Positions 38,683-47,513 of a DNA stretch of 64,000 nucleotides are shown here, piece by piece. The DNA lies in contig NZ_JAUNXR010000001.1 of the NCBI RefSeq assembly GCF_030539665.1, positions 288,767 to 352,766 of the forward strand, given 5' to 3'. Each line of letters opens with the position of its first letter. The stretch's first letter is position 1. This DNA comes from Methanobrevibacter sp. GTDB taxonomy: Archaea; Methanobacteriota; Methanobacteria; Methanobacteriales; Methanobacteriaceae. The position numbers and the translations under genes are program-made. Under the pieces are notes generated by a model that was given only the letters and a program-made list of their open reading frames with translations, made no database searches and was not told where the DNA came from.

Positions 38683-39807
38683 TTGAAAAGTAATCCAAAA
38701 CAAGTCGAAAGCAAAAGTTCCGTTAACGTTAAGGTAGTTAAAAACTCTGAAAATACTAAATATGCGGAATTGGTTGTTATTAAAGCTGTTGGATATCCGT
38801 TCGATTTCAGTTTGATGGAAAACGATTTGGAGATACTTGATAAAGACCTTTTTGAACAGTATGCTCGTGAACAGTGGATGGGGCTTGTTGTAAGGGAAGG
38901 CTCTTATCTTTTTGATCAGAAAATCATTCCTGATTTTGGATTTCAGATATTGACTGCAGAACCTAATGACTCCACCATTTCTGAAAATACTAAAATAGAA
39001 TTGGTTGAAGAGTCTATTTCTAAAAATAATGAGATAAAATCAGTCAAGTCCAATATAATGCTTGCTGATGTTGTCGGTCAGCAAAATGCTAAAAACAAAA
39101 CCAAAGTTTTAGTTAAATACATTCAGGACCCTGAAAAATTCGGTGATTGGGCTCCTAAAAACATTTTATTTTATGGCCTTCCAGGGACTGGCAAAACCAT
39201 GCTTGTAAAGGCATTATCCAATGAGCTTGATGTTCCATTGTATTTAATCAAGGCCACTTCTTTAATAGGCGATCATGTTGGGGATGGTGCATCTAAAATA
39301 GAGGAACTTTTTGACAAAGCTCAGAAGGATACTCCAGCAATAATTTTTATCGATGAGATTGATGCAATAGCTCTTCACAGGTCTTTCCAGTCTTTAAGAG
39401 GGGATGTTACTGAAATTGTAAATGCGCTTTTAACAGAAATGGATGGAATTAATAGGAACGATGCTATTGTAACAATTGGAGCTACTAACAATCCGACTTC
39501 CTTGGATTCTGCCGTTAGAAGTAGGTTTGAAGAGGAAATAGAATTCACTCTTCCAAATGACGATGAGAGAAGAGCAATATTTGAAAATAATCTTAAAACA
39601 TATCCTCTTGAATATGATCTTGATATGGAAAAACTAGTTAAATTGTCTAAAAACATGTCTGGAAGGGACATTAAGGAAAAAATACTTAAAACAGCCCTTC
39701 ATCATTCAATATCTATTGATAAGGATGTTGTGGAAATGTCAGATATTGAATATGCATTTAAATCAGGCAAAGTTAAAAATTCAGAAGTAAAGGGAATGTT
39801 CGAATAG
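38683..39807 (+). CDS. AAA ATPase with unique N-terminal domain
   Basis: 374-residue AAA protein related to proteasomal and FtsH-type ATPases. Residues 1-115 form a domain I do not recognise; the AAA module has Walker A GLPGTGKT (165-172), Walker B IIFIDEID (220-227), sensor-1 ATNN and arginine fingers Arg279/Arg281. It lacks the N-terminal coiled coil of PAN and any protease domain. Its last residues, GMFE, resemble a proteasome-docking HbYX tail with Phe for Tyr; this is inference. TTG start with AGGGTGAT just upstream. Converges with hemA 2 nt away. Confidence 0.85.
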   Translation: MKSNPKQVESKSSVNVKVVKNSENTKYAELVVIKAVGYPFDFSLMENDLEILDKDLFEQYAREQWMGLVVREGSYLFDQKIIPDFGFQILTAEPNDSTISENTKIELVEESISKNNEIKSVKSNIMLADVVGQQNAKNKTKVLVKYIQDPEKFGDWAPKNILFYGLPGTGKTMLVKALSNELDVPLYLIKATSLIGDHVGDGASKIEELFDKAQKDTPAIIFIDEIDAIALHRSFQSLRGDVTEIVNALLTEMDGINRNDAIVTIGATNNPTSLDSAVRSRFEEEIEFTLPNDDERRAIFENNLKTYPLEYDLDMEKLVKLSKNMSGRDIKEKILKTALHHSISIDKDVVEMSDIEYAFKSGKVKNSEVKGMFE

Positions 39808-39809
39808 TT

Positions 39810-41003
39810 TTATTTAAAAATGTATTCTGCCATTTCTATAACCTTTTCTTCATCATTCTTTGCGGCTTCTTTTAGGTTTTTGTTTATATCATAAAAAATT
39901 TTATTCACTATTGATTTTGTCAAATTATCTAAGATTTTCACACTGCCATCTACATCAGATAGTTTTACTATAGCTTTTTGTGTTTCACGTTGTCTTATAT
40001 CTTCCATAGATGAACGTAAATGGCCAAGTATGTCATCTATTTCCATTATTTTAAATGATTCTTTAAGCAAATCAAACTCTTCACCTATGATTATTTCGGC
40101 CTCTATTGATTCGCTTTTTCTTTGGTTTTTATTGAACTCTGCAAGTTCACGCAAATCATCTATATTACATAAGTTAACACCCAAATCTTCCACATCACTG
40201 CTGATATCACGAGGATTTGCAATATCTACCATAAAAAGTCCTTCAAAATCATTTCCTATCTCCAAAAGTCTTTTTTTAGTAATTATTGGATGTGGCGCAC
40301 CAGTTGCACTTATCACAACATCTGCTGTTTTCAGATATTTATTCAAATCATCAAAGAATATTGCTTCCCCATTTAAATCTTTAGCTAATTGAACTGCTGT
40401 ATAATATGTTCTGTTCGCTACAAAAATGGCTTCCAGATTCTTTTCAGCCAATGATTTGGCAACAAGACTGCCCATTTTTCCAGCACCGATAACCAAAACT
40501 ACCTTGTTTTCAAGAGTTTCAAAGTGTTTTTCAGCCAGATCAACAGCTACGGACCCGATTGAGACGGAACCTTTGTTGATGTTGGTTTTATTACGCACCA
40601 CTTGTCCCACATGGATGGCCTTTGTAAAAATAGTGTCTAAAATTTTTCCACAGTGGCGTTCTTTTTTAGCAATGTTTAAAGAATCTTTAATTTGGCCTAA
40701 AATCTGGTCCTCTCCAACAATCATTGATTCCAAACCTGAGGCCATTCTAAATAAGTGATTTATAGCTACATCACCATGTTCTATTATTATGGACTTGTTT
40801 TCATGATCAAGAAGCGGTTCATCGATTACACAATTGTCATTATGAATATAATATTCCTTTCTATTGCATGTGGATATTTCAATGTATTCATCAATAGAAT
40901 ACTTTTCTTTAAGCCTTTCAAAAATCTCATCGATTTGTTTTGAAACATGTTCCATTGTTTCAATGTCTGCAACTGTATAATCCACTCTTATATTAATAAT
41001 CAC
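39810..41003 (-). CDS. hemA: Glutamyl-tRNA reductase HemA
   Basis: NADPH-dependent reduction of glutamyl-tRNA to glutamate-1-semialdehyde, the first step to all tetrapyrroles (F430, siroheme, cobamides). 397 residues: catalytic-domain EISTCNRKEYY with its active-site Cys, GEDQILGQIKDSL, and the NADPH fold VLVIGAGKMGSLVAKSLAEK, then a C-terminal helical dimerisation domain. The GTG start follows GGAGG. Last gene of the marker-9/siroheme/hemA unit. Confidence 0.95.
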   Translation of the reverse strand: MIINIRVDYTVADIETMEHVSKQIDEIFERLKEKYSIDEYIEISTCNRKEYYIHNDNCVIDEPLLDHENKSIIIEHGDVAINHLFRMASGLESMIVGEDQILGQIKDSLNIAKKERHCGKILDTIFTKAIHVGQVVRNKTNINKGSVSIGSVAVDLAEKHFETLENKVVLVIGAGKMGSLVAKSLAEKNLEAIFVANRTYYTAVQLAKDLNGEAIFFDDLNKYLKTADVVISATGAPHPIITKKRLLEIGNDFEGLFMVDIANPRDISSDVEDLGVNLCNIDDLRELAEFNKNQRKSESIEAEIIIGEEFDLLKESFKIMEIDDILGHLRSSMEDIRQRETQKAIVKLSDVDGSVKILDNLTKSIVNKIFYDINKNLKEAAKNDEEKVIEMAEYIFK

Positions 41004-41015
41004 AAAAACAGCCTC

Positions 41016-41633
41016 CTAAATATGGGCAATTAATTTATTAATGTATATTTTTGATTCTTCAATTTTTCTTTGTTTAATTAAGTCTTCAAGGTTCGGATTT
41101 TCAAATATTTCATATAAATATTGCTTTCGAACCTTCTGGTCATCAATGTTCTTTTTAAGTATCTTTCGAGCATAATCCTGAAGTTCGATTTTTATAATGT
41201 CCTCTTCAGTAATGATGCTTTGAATTTTTTTACGGAGATATTTTGAAATCAAGGGGCTTTTTGCTCCTGTAAAAATAGAAATTTCAATATCCCCTACATA
41301 AAAGCTATTCGGAACAATAATATTTCCTTTGTCTGGAAAATCTGCCCGGTTTAGCAGCTTATCCTTTGATATTTCAGATACATATTCGCAAAGTTCTTCA
41401 TCGCCACTAGCTATTATGACAATGTCTGCCCATTCAACCAATTCGTTAACTTCATCAGTGCTTTTCAAAAGAGCTCCTTTTTCTTTTAATCCTTCATCCA
41501 AATGGTTTCCAGCCAGACAAACATTCGCCCCATGGTCAAGAAATTTATTTGCTCTTCTAGTAGCCACTTCTCCAGTACCTAGAATAAAAACATTATGATT
41601 TTCAGTTTTAAGATAAATTGAAGTCCAATTCAT
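41016..41633 (-). CDS. Precorrin-2 dehydrogenase (siroheme synthase-like)
   Basis: NAD-dependent oxidation of precorrin-2 to sirohydrochlorin, possibly with ferrochelatase activity, as in Met8/CysG-N. 205 residues begin with the Rossmann motif HNVFILGTGEVATRRANKFLDHGA, followed by NIIVPNSFYVGDIEISIFTGAKSPLISKYLR, typical of the family. One base separates it from the marker-9 gene and 12 nt from hemA, so it is translationally linked to tetrapyrrole synthesis. Confidence 0.9.
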   Translation of the reverse strand: MNWTSIYLKTENHNVFILGTGEVATRRANKFLDHGANVCLAGNHLDEGLKEKGALLKSTDEVNELVEWADIVIIASGDEELCEYVSEISKDKLLNRADFPDKGNIIVPNSFYVGDIEISIFTGAKSPLISKYLRKKIQSIITEEDIIKIELQDYARKILKKNIDDQKVRKQYLYEIFENPNLEDLIKQRKIEESKIYINKLIAHI

Positions 41634-41634
41634 T

Positions 41635-42117
41635 TTAATCAGAATCTTCTAATGATTTGACTTTTAATAATTTTACAGCTTTTCTTAAATCGTTATTGCA
41701 ATCTTCCAATACCTTCAATGCTTCAGTTTTTGAAATATCGAAATTTTGAGAAAGAGCTATTGCATTTTCATCAAGAGTACTTCCTTCCTCACCAACCAAT
41801 GCCTCTGAAAGTTGTTTTTTCAAGTCCAAATATTCATCTGGAGTCATATTGATATTTCTTAAGGTCATGTCACGTAATGGGCATGGTTTAGAAGGTTTAC
41901 AACACCATACGAGAGATCCAAAACAGGTTCCAGGACCTTCACCTAATCTAGTTTCCTTCGCAAATTTGTTTTTAATGTCAATATATTCTTGTGGAGTTAA
42001 ATTTACTTCCTCTAATGCAAACATGATTGGACATGGCTTTACCGGCGGACAGCAAAATGCTAATCCTCTTTTATCTCCGCCTCTACAAATGTGTGATGGT
42101 GCATCATCCCAACTCAT
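41635..42117 (-). CDS. Methanogenesis marker 9 domain protein
   Basis: 160-residue cysteine-rich protein of unknown function restricted to methanogens. It holds a tandem repeat: [20 protein letters not shown] then [13 protein letters not shown], and again [16 protein letters not shown] then [13 protein letters not shown]. The eight or so cysteines suggest Fe-S or metal binding. The C-terminus (about 115-155) resembles a UBA domain. GGAGG at 42124-42128 touches the ATG at 42123 but is ideally spaced from the ATG at 42117, which is taken as the start. First gene of the siroheme/hemA unit. Confidence 0.8.
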   Translation of the reverse strand: MSWDDAPSHICRGGDKRGLAFCCPPVKPCPIMFALEEVNLTPQEYIDIKNKFAKETRLGEGPGTCFGSLVWCCKPSKPCPLRDMTLRNINMTPDEYLDLKKQLSEALVGEEGSTLDENAIALSQNFDISKTEALKVLEDCNNDLRKAVKLLKVKSLEDSD

Positions 42118-42300
42118 ATTCATCCTCCGTAAAAATTTTATATTATAAATAAATATGTTGGAAGTTATTATTTAAATTTTGGGTAGGTTTTTATTTAATT
42201 CTTATTAAGATTAATTATCCTATTTTATTGTAAGTTAACAGCACATTTTGCTTTTTATTTCTGTATAATTCTAAATAGAAATCTTTAAAGTAATAGTTCC

Positions 42301-42311
42301 ATATAATATAT
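42301..42311 (+). promoter_or_regulatory. TATA box of moeA
   Basis: ATATAATATAT is centred about 25 nt before the moeA ATG and no Shine-Dalgarno is present, which fits a leaderless mRNA. Confidence 0.45.
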
Positions 42312-42330
42312 CTTAATCAAATATGAGTTG

Positions 42331-43569
42331 ATGAAAGTGGGAACAGAATTTTTAAAAATTAAAGAATCTGAAGAAGCTACTGAAATTATCCAAAACCTTT
42401 TTGACGAATGTTACCGTGCGGAAGGTGAAGAAATTCCTGTAGCTGATGCTTATGGTAGAATTCTTTTTGAGGATGTTTTAAGCCCAATGGATTTCCCTCC
42501 ATTTGATAAGGCGTTAAAAGATGGTTTTGCAGTAAAGGCAGAAGATACTTTTGGTGCAAATGATGAAAATCCAAACACTTTGGAAGTTATAGATTTTCTT
42601 GAAGCCGGTTCAACAACAGATAAGGTAGTTGAAAGCGGAAAGGCTATTGAAATAAGTACTGGTGCTGCAATGCCTGAAGGTGCAGATGCTGTTGTTATGG
42701 TGGAATACTGTGATAAGGGTGAAAAATCTGTAGATATCTTAAAAAGTGCAACACCAACATTGGATGTAGCTAAAAAAGGATCTGACATTGGTCAGGGAGA
42801 ATTGCTCATGGAAAAAGGTTCAGTTTTAACTCCAGGTAAAATAGGAGTGTTGCTTTCTCAAGGATTTAAAACTGTCAACGTATTTAAAAAACCTTCTGTT
42901 GGAGTAATATCTACTGGAAATGAATTAATTGATCAGGAAGATGAATTAACCTACGGAAAAATCTTTGACGTTAATGGAAACATGATTAAAAATGATGTAA
43001 TTTCCTGCGGTGGAGATGCCAAATTTTTAGGAATAGTCAAGGACAACTATGACCAACTTAAGCAAAAGATTCAGGAATCTTTAAAAGAGGCAGATATTTT
43101 AATCTGCTCAGGCGGAACCTCTGCCGGTCTTGGAGATGTAATAAAGCACGTATTGGATGAATTGGGTGAAGTATATATTCATGGAATATCTGTGCAGCCA
43201 GGAAAACCAACAATTGTAGGGGTTGTAGATGATAAAATAATAATTGGGCTTCCGGGAAATCCTGTTTCTGCATTAATGATATTTAATGTATTTGTAGCTC
43301 CAGCTATTACAAAATTGTCTGGAATCGACTATAATTTTGCAGAACATTCAATTAATGGAATTTTGCAAAAAAGAATTCATTCTCCTGTTGGAAGGATGCA
43401 ATATCAATTGGTAAAAATTGATGGGGATAAGGTATATCCTATTTTTAAAGATTCTGGAGCAATATTTTCACTTTCAACAGCTGATGGTTATGTTAAAGTC
43501 CTTAAGTCAGTAGAACTTGTTGATGAAGGGGAAGAAGTAGAAGTATTCTTGTTTAATAAATTGATATAG
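42331..43569 (+). CDS. moeA: Molybdopterin molybdenumtransferase MoeA
   Basis: Inserts molybdate or tungstate into adenylated molybdopterin, needed for formylmethanofuran and formate dehydrogenases. 412 residues with the MoeA sequence VADAYGRILFEDVLSPMDFPPFDKALKDGFAV, GAAMPEGADAVVMVEY, GVISTGNEL and the MPT-binding ICSGGTSAGLGDVI, then IIGLPGNPVSALM. A TATA-like element lies about 25 nt upstream and no Shine-Dalgarno is visible, so the mRNA may be leaderless. Two small genes follow closely. Confidence 0.94.
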   Translation: MKVGTEFLKIKESEEATEIIQNLFDECYRAEGEEIPVADAYGRILFEDVLSPMDFPPFDKALKDGFAVKAEDTFGANDENPNTLEVIDFLEAGSTTDKVVESGKAIEISTGAAMPEGADAVVMVEYCDKGEKSVDILKSATPTLDVAKKGSDIGQGELLMEKGSVLTPGKIGVLLSQGFKTVNVFKKPSVGVISTGNELIDQEDELTYGKIFDVNGNMIKNDVISCGGDAKFLGIVKDNYDQLKQKIQESLKEADILICSGGTSAGLGDVIKHVLDELGEVYIHGISVQPGKPTIVGVVDDKIIIGLPGNPVSALMIFNVFVAPAITKLSGIDYNFAEHSINGILQKRIHSPVGRMQYQLVKIDGDKVYPIFKDSGAIFSLSTADGYVKVLKSVELVDEGEEVEVFLFNKLI

Positions 43570-43578
43570 TGTGATAAA

Positions 43579-44049
43579 ATGCAATGCGAGGAAAAACACA
43601 TACCTGATCAAAAACTAGCAGTAATTAATTATAAAGGACCAATTGAAGATATGGATGTTCTTGTAGCTAAGCTAATGGGCTGGGTTGAAGAAGAAGAGAT
43701 TGATGTTAAAGGCGAACCGTTCATTATTTATTATTCTCCAAGACATGAAGTTGGAAATGGTGAAGATGTCGTATTCGATGTTGGAATTGTCTTGGGTGAT
43801 GATGAAGATCCTGAAAAGACAGATTTAATCAGAATCGTTGATTTATTTGAACATAATGTTTTGGCAGGAATTCATGAGGGAGACACCAGCTCAATAATGG
43901 ATACCTATGAAAAAATTGTTGACTATTCCGTTAACAATGGATATGAGATAATCGGATCACCAACTGAAATTTTGATTAAAAGCAAATATAATGCGGATGA
44001 TGTAGATAATTATATAACTGAGATTCAAGTTCCTATTATTAAGATATAA
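43579..44049 (+). CDS. GyrI-like small-molecule-binding protein
   Basis: 156-residue stand-alone GyrI/AraC-effector-binding domain. AVINYKGPIEDMDVLVAKLMGWV at the start and YYSPRHEV in the middle fit the SOUL/GyrI fold, and ending IQVPI is typical. Such domains bind small hydrophobic ligands or hydrolyse adducts. It follows moeA by 9 nt, but a link to molybdopterin is not evident. Confidence 0.78.
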   Translation: MQCEEKHIPDQKLAVINYKGPIEDMDVLVAKLMGWVEEEEIDVKGEPFIIYYSPRHEVGNGEDVVFDVGIVLGDDEDPEKTDLIRIVDLFEHNVLAGIHEGDTSSIMDTYEKIVDYSVNNGYEIIGSPTEILIKSKYNADDVDNYITEIQVPIIKI

Positions 44050-44064
44050 TTATTTGGTGATAGT

Positions 44065-44313
44065 ATGGCTAAAAAGGAAAGTGATTTTGATAAAAAATTC
44101 AAAAGATTATCTAGAAAAAACGACCTTGATGTGTTCAAGAGCAACATGGGATTTGAAGCTGAACTGAAAAATTTGGATAATGAAATTGAAAACATATCTA
44201 AAGCTAAAATCAAGGATTTTGATATTGAAAAGGAACCACTTTCAGAATATTTGAGTATCGACGGCAACAGTGACTTTGTAGAAAGATGTAGGAAGAAATT
44301 AGATAGTTTATAA
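44065..44313 (+). CDS. Small charged hypothetical protein
   Basis: 82-residue protein not recognised. It is highly charged (KKESDFDKKFKRLSRKND at the start), predicted helical, with no cysteine motif apart from one Cys near the end and no TM segment. It follows the GyrI-like gene by 15 nt with a TTTGGTGAT-type binding site, so it is likely translated. Ends in a 10-bp stop-codon hairpin. Confidence 0.7.
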   Translation: MAKKESDFDKKFKRLSRKNDLDVFKSNMGFEAELKNLDNEIENISKAKIKDFDIEKEPLSEYLSIDGNSDFVERCRKKLDSL

Positions 44314-44331
44314 TTTCTTCACTTTTTTTTT
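44292..44331 (+). terminator. Stop-codon hairpin and T tract after the moeA cluster
   Basis: GAAGAAATTA (44292-44301) pairs perfectly with TAATTTCTTC (44311-44320) across 9 nt. The TAA stop is the start of the 3' arm. Nine T follow. Confidence 0.7.
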
Positions 44332-44341
44332 AATTTTAAAT

Positions 44342-45652
44342 TCAATTTTGTCCAATAACTCTTAAATTATGGACTAATACTTTAGGAATGATATATGGTC
44401 CATATTGTTTGATATCGGATTCTACTTTTTGGCAATCTTTTAGCAATTCAAAAATGTTTCCTGAAATCATTGCCTTTTTAATAGGGGTTGTTATTTCTCC
44501 ATTTTCTATTTTGAATGCATTATTTGCCTCCACTGAGAAATCTCCAGTAATCGGATTGGCAGTATGTGCTCCTAAAACGCTTGATACAAGAACTCCTTTT
44601 TGAATTTCATTAATTCCAACACTTTCTTTAAAATTAAAAATCAAATTGCTCGGTGCAACGGATGGTGTTGAGGCATAACTTCTGCTTCCATTACTTGTAC
44701 TTTTCGTATTCGCTTTATTCGCATTTGTTATGTCATATAAAAATGAATTCAAAACACCGTTTTCAAGGAGTGTGGTGTTTTCACTTACTGTTCCTTCACC
44801 ATCAAAAGGCCTGGAATATATTCCGCCATCATATGCCCCATCATCTATTAGTGTTAATGCTTCTGTAGTGATTTGTGTACCTTCTTTTCCTTTAAGTATT
44901 GATCTTCCGCGCTCCACGTTTTCAGAGGAAAATGCTGAGATGAATGTTGAAAGGAGGCCTGTAGCGGCATGATAATCAAGAACAACATTATAATCATCGG
45001 TTTCAATATTATTTCCTCCTAAAGAATTCAATGCAAGATTGCAAACGTTTTCACTTAATTCGTCACCCTTTATGTTGTCGTAATTGGTGGATACTACTGA
45101 ATCGTAAGATGTGGAAATGTCTGTTCCTTTTATAACATTTACGGATAATCCTATGGAGAACAGTGTCTTTTGTAAACTTGAATTTACTCCATTTGAATTA
45201 ATTATGACTCTTTCAATTTCATTAGCTGAAAAACCAGATGAAGTAACTTCACATCCCCTTTCCTCTGACTGTTGGATGACATTGTTCAAATTGTCAATAG
45301 CTGTTTCAATGTCCAGGCTTTCAAATGTTTTATCATAAATGTTCTTGACGTTTATCTGTTTTTCAGGCATTGCAAACTTAATGTTTTTGTCTTCTTTATT
45401 TAATTTAGTGTTTGATAAAGCTTGTTCTGCAGTTTCCTTAATTTTTGAGAAGTCTGAAGTGAATGCAAATCCCACTTTGTTGTCTTTTATTACTCTGATT
45501 CCAATACCTTCACTTATCTCTTCTTTTGCAAAATTAAGTCTGTTCTTTTCGGATTCAAGTTCAATCTCTTTTCCCTGAACCATGTATATCTCATATTCTT
45601 CAGCTATTTTTGAGACCTCATTTACTACATCGTCACCTTTATCGATTAACAT
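44342..45652 (-). CDS. TldD/PmbA family protein, TldE-like
   Basis: 436-residue subunit of the TldD/TldE metalloprotease pair. No HExxxH zinc motif is present, so it is the TldE (PmbA) rather than the TldD member. GIGIRVIKDNKVGFAFTSDFS near the N-terminus and VVLDYHAATGLLSTFISAFSSENVERGRS in the middle are typical. The partner TldD is not in the window. Possible roles are peptide processing or degradation of unfolded peptides. It begins 3 nt after the phosphatase gene, and is the last of a hypD-led minus-strand unit. Confidence 0.88.
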   Translation of the reverse strand: MLIDKGDDVVNEVSKIAEEYEIYMVQGKEIELESEKNRLNFAKEEISEGIGIRVIKDNKVGFAFTSDFSKIKETAEQALSNTKLNKEDKNIKFAMPEKQINVKNIYDKTFESLDIETAIDNLNNVIQQSEERGCEVTSSGFSANEIERVIINSNGVNSSLQKTLFSIGLSVNVIKGTDISTSYDSVVSTNYDNIKGDELSENVCNLALNSLGGNNIETDDYNVVLDYHAATGLLSTFISAFSSENVERGRSILKGKEGTQITTEALTLIDDGAYDGGIYSRPFDGEGTVSENTTLLENGVLNSFLYDITNANKANTKSTSNGSRSYASTPSVAPSNLIFNFKESVGINEIQKGVLVSSVLGAHTANPITGDFSVEANNAFKIENGEITTPIKKAMISGNIFELLKDCQKVESDIKQYGPYIIPKVLVHNLRVIGQN

Positions 45653-45655
45653 AAA

Positions 45656-46366
45656 TTATTCATCTCCGAGCACGAATTTTTCAATAGCTTCTGCTACACC
45701 GTCACCATATGGTTTTTCACAAACATAATCACTTTCTTCCTTAAGCCCTTCATCGGCGTTTGCAACTGCAACTTTAAGGCCTGCATATTTTAAAAAGTCA
45801 ATATCGTTTTGACTGTCTCCCATTGCCATAACATTGTCAATGTTTATGCCTGTCTGTTCACATAAGATCTTGAGGGATGATCCTTTGCTTACTCTTTTGT
45901 CGGTTAGGTGAAGTGCAAATCCACTATCATAAATTTCTACTTTGTCAGCATCTTCAAATCCAATCAATGCTTTTTCTAAGTCTTCTTTTTCCATAAATTT
46001 GTAGTAAGCCACTTCTGTTTCACGATAATCATTATCCTGTGCACTGATTTTTGCAAGTTTTGGTATTTTTTCAAGCAAATATTCGTTAGCTTTATTTACA
46101 TATGTTTTCTCTGTTAAGATTTGGACTCTTGTATCGTTAAGGCCTTCTTTGAATATGACTCCTCCGTTTTCACAAACAACCCCTCCTGTAGCTCCTATAA
46201 GGGTGGCTGTTGCATATCCGAAAGTTACCAAATTGCCGGTAACTATTATTGTTGGCACTCCAATCTCTTCAGCTTTTCTAATGGCTTGCATGGCTGAATT
46301 GCAAAGTCTTCTTTTTGAGTCTGTTATTGTTCCGTCTATATCTACTGCGATTGCTTCAATTTTCAT
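45656..46366 (-). CDS. Phosphoglycolate phosphatase (HAD family)
   Basis: 236-residue HAD hydrolase of the archaeal phosphoglycolate phosphatase type. Motif I AVDIDGTITDSKR, motif II IIVTGN, a C2B cap, and motif IV MAVGDSQ-like AMGDSQNDIDFLKYAG are all present. AGGTGAT upstream selects the ATG at 46366; the GTG at 46375 lies inside that site. Between hypD and TldE genes with very short gaps. Confidence 0.88.
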   Translation of the reverse strand: MKIEAIAVDIDGTITDSKRRLCNSAMQAIRKAEEIGVPTIIVTGNLVTFGYATATLIGATGGVVCENGGVIFKEGLNDTRVQILTEKTYVNKANEYLLEKIPKLAKISAQDNDYRETEVAYYKFMEKEDLEKALIGFEDADKVEIYDSGFALHLTDKRVSKGSSLKILCEQTGINIDNVMAMGDSQNDIDFLKYAGLKVAVANADEGLKEESDYVCEKPYGDGVAEAIEKFVLGDE

Positions 46367-46371
46367 ATCTA

Positions 46372-47418
46372 TCACCTTTTTGCATATCTGTGTGCTATGT
46401 TACATGTTCCTTCTTTACTTACCATACATGCTCCTATTGGATGAAGAGGGTTGCATGTTTTTCCAAATAGTTTACAATCTTCCGGTCTTGCCATTCCTCT
46501 TAGAATAGGGCCGCAAATGCATCCTTTTGGAGCTTCTGTAACTTCTTTCACTTCAATATCATATTTTTCCCGTGCATTAAATTCTGAAAATTCGTCTTTT
46601 ATCTCAAGGACAGAATTTGGAATTTGTGGGAATCCTCTCCATTCTCTGCTTTCCACATTAAATACCTGTTCCATCATTTCCTGTGCAATTTCATTACCTT
46701 CTTCACGAACTGCACGATTGTATTCATTTTCCATTTTTGGGGAATCATTTTTTATCTGTCTTAAAATCATGTAAACTGACATTAAAATATCTAATGGGTT
46801 AAAACCAGCTACAGATTGTGGTATTTTATATTCGGTTGAGAAATAATCAAATGGTTTGGTTCCAATAATTGTACAAACATGGCCAGGTTCAATCAAAGCG
46901 TTTACATTTGTCTGTCCGGAATTTATCAGATAATCAATTGCTGGAGGTATTAGCCTATGGCAGGAAAGTACTGAAAAGTTTTCAGGAGGTGTAGCTAATA
47001 GTTCTGCCGCTGTTGTCGGTGCTGTTGTTTCGAATCCTGCAGCAATAAAAACAACATCGTTATCCTCTTTTTCAGCTATTTCAATAGCTTTATTAATTCC
47101 ATATACTACCCTAACATCTCCACCTTCAGCTTTTGCTTCAGCTAATGATCCATTTGACCCCGGTACTCTAAGCATATCTCCAAATGTTGTTACTGTAACT
47201 CCTTTATCAATTAATTCAAGTGCTTCATCGATTTCACGTGAAGGAACAACACAAACAGGACATCCTGGCCCTGCAACAATTTCCACTTCTTCAGGAAGCA
47301 GTGTTCTTATTCCGTTTTCCATTATTGTATGTTCATGGGAACCACAAACATGCATTATTTTTACGGGAGTTTTTATTTCGTTTATTTTTTTTATTAGGGT
47401 TTTTGAAAGATTTTTCAT
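46372..47418 (-). CDS. hypD: Hydrogenase maturation protein HypD
   Basis: Scaffold Fe-S protein that, with HypC, assembles the Fe(CN)2CO group of [NiFe]-hydrogenases. 348 residues: IMHVCGSHEHTI, GPGCPVCVVPSREID, FIAAGFETTAPT, CSVLSCHR-like LSCHRLIPPA, and the C-terminal CxC and Cys residues for the [4Fe-4S] cluster in GCICGPILRG, CKLFGKTCNPLHPIGACM. First gene of the minus-strand unit. No other hyp genes are in the window. Confidence 0.96.
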   Translation of the reverse strand: MKNLSKTLIKKINEIKTPVKIMHVCGSHEHTIMENGIRTLLPEEVEIVAGPGCPVCVVPSREIDEALELIDKGVTVTTFGDMLRVPGSNGSLAEAKAEGGDVRVVYGINKAIEIAEKEDNDVVFIAAGFETTAPTTAAELLATPPENFSVLSCHRLIPPAIDYLINSGQTNVNALIEPGHVCTIIGTKPFDYFSTEYKIPQSVAGFNPLDILMSVYMILRQIKNDSPKMENEYNRAVREEGNEIAQEMMEQVFNVESREWRGFPQIPNSVLEIKDEFSEFNAREKYDIEVKEVTEAPKGCICGPILRGMARPEDCKLFGKTCNPLHPIGACMVSKEGTCNIAHRYAKR

Positions 47419-47513
47419 TATTAAACACCAGAGTATTTTAGTAAAGCTAATATTATATTAGTCTAATATATATTAATGTTAATTAATATTATTTGTTATA
47501 TTCGTGGGATAGT

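Noticed and set aside
38683-39807. Annotation as the proteasome-activating nucleotidase PAN
   Set aside because: No N-terminal coiled coil or PAN OB domain is visible, and the N-terminal 115 residues differ.
47447-47461. Palindrome CTAATAT-T-ATATTAG upstream of hypD
   Set aside because: Short, mostly A and T, and neighbouring sequence contains similar runs, so chance is likely; not listed as an operator.
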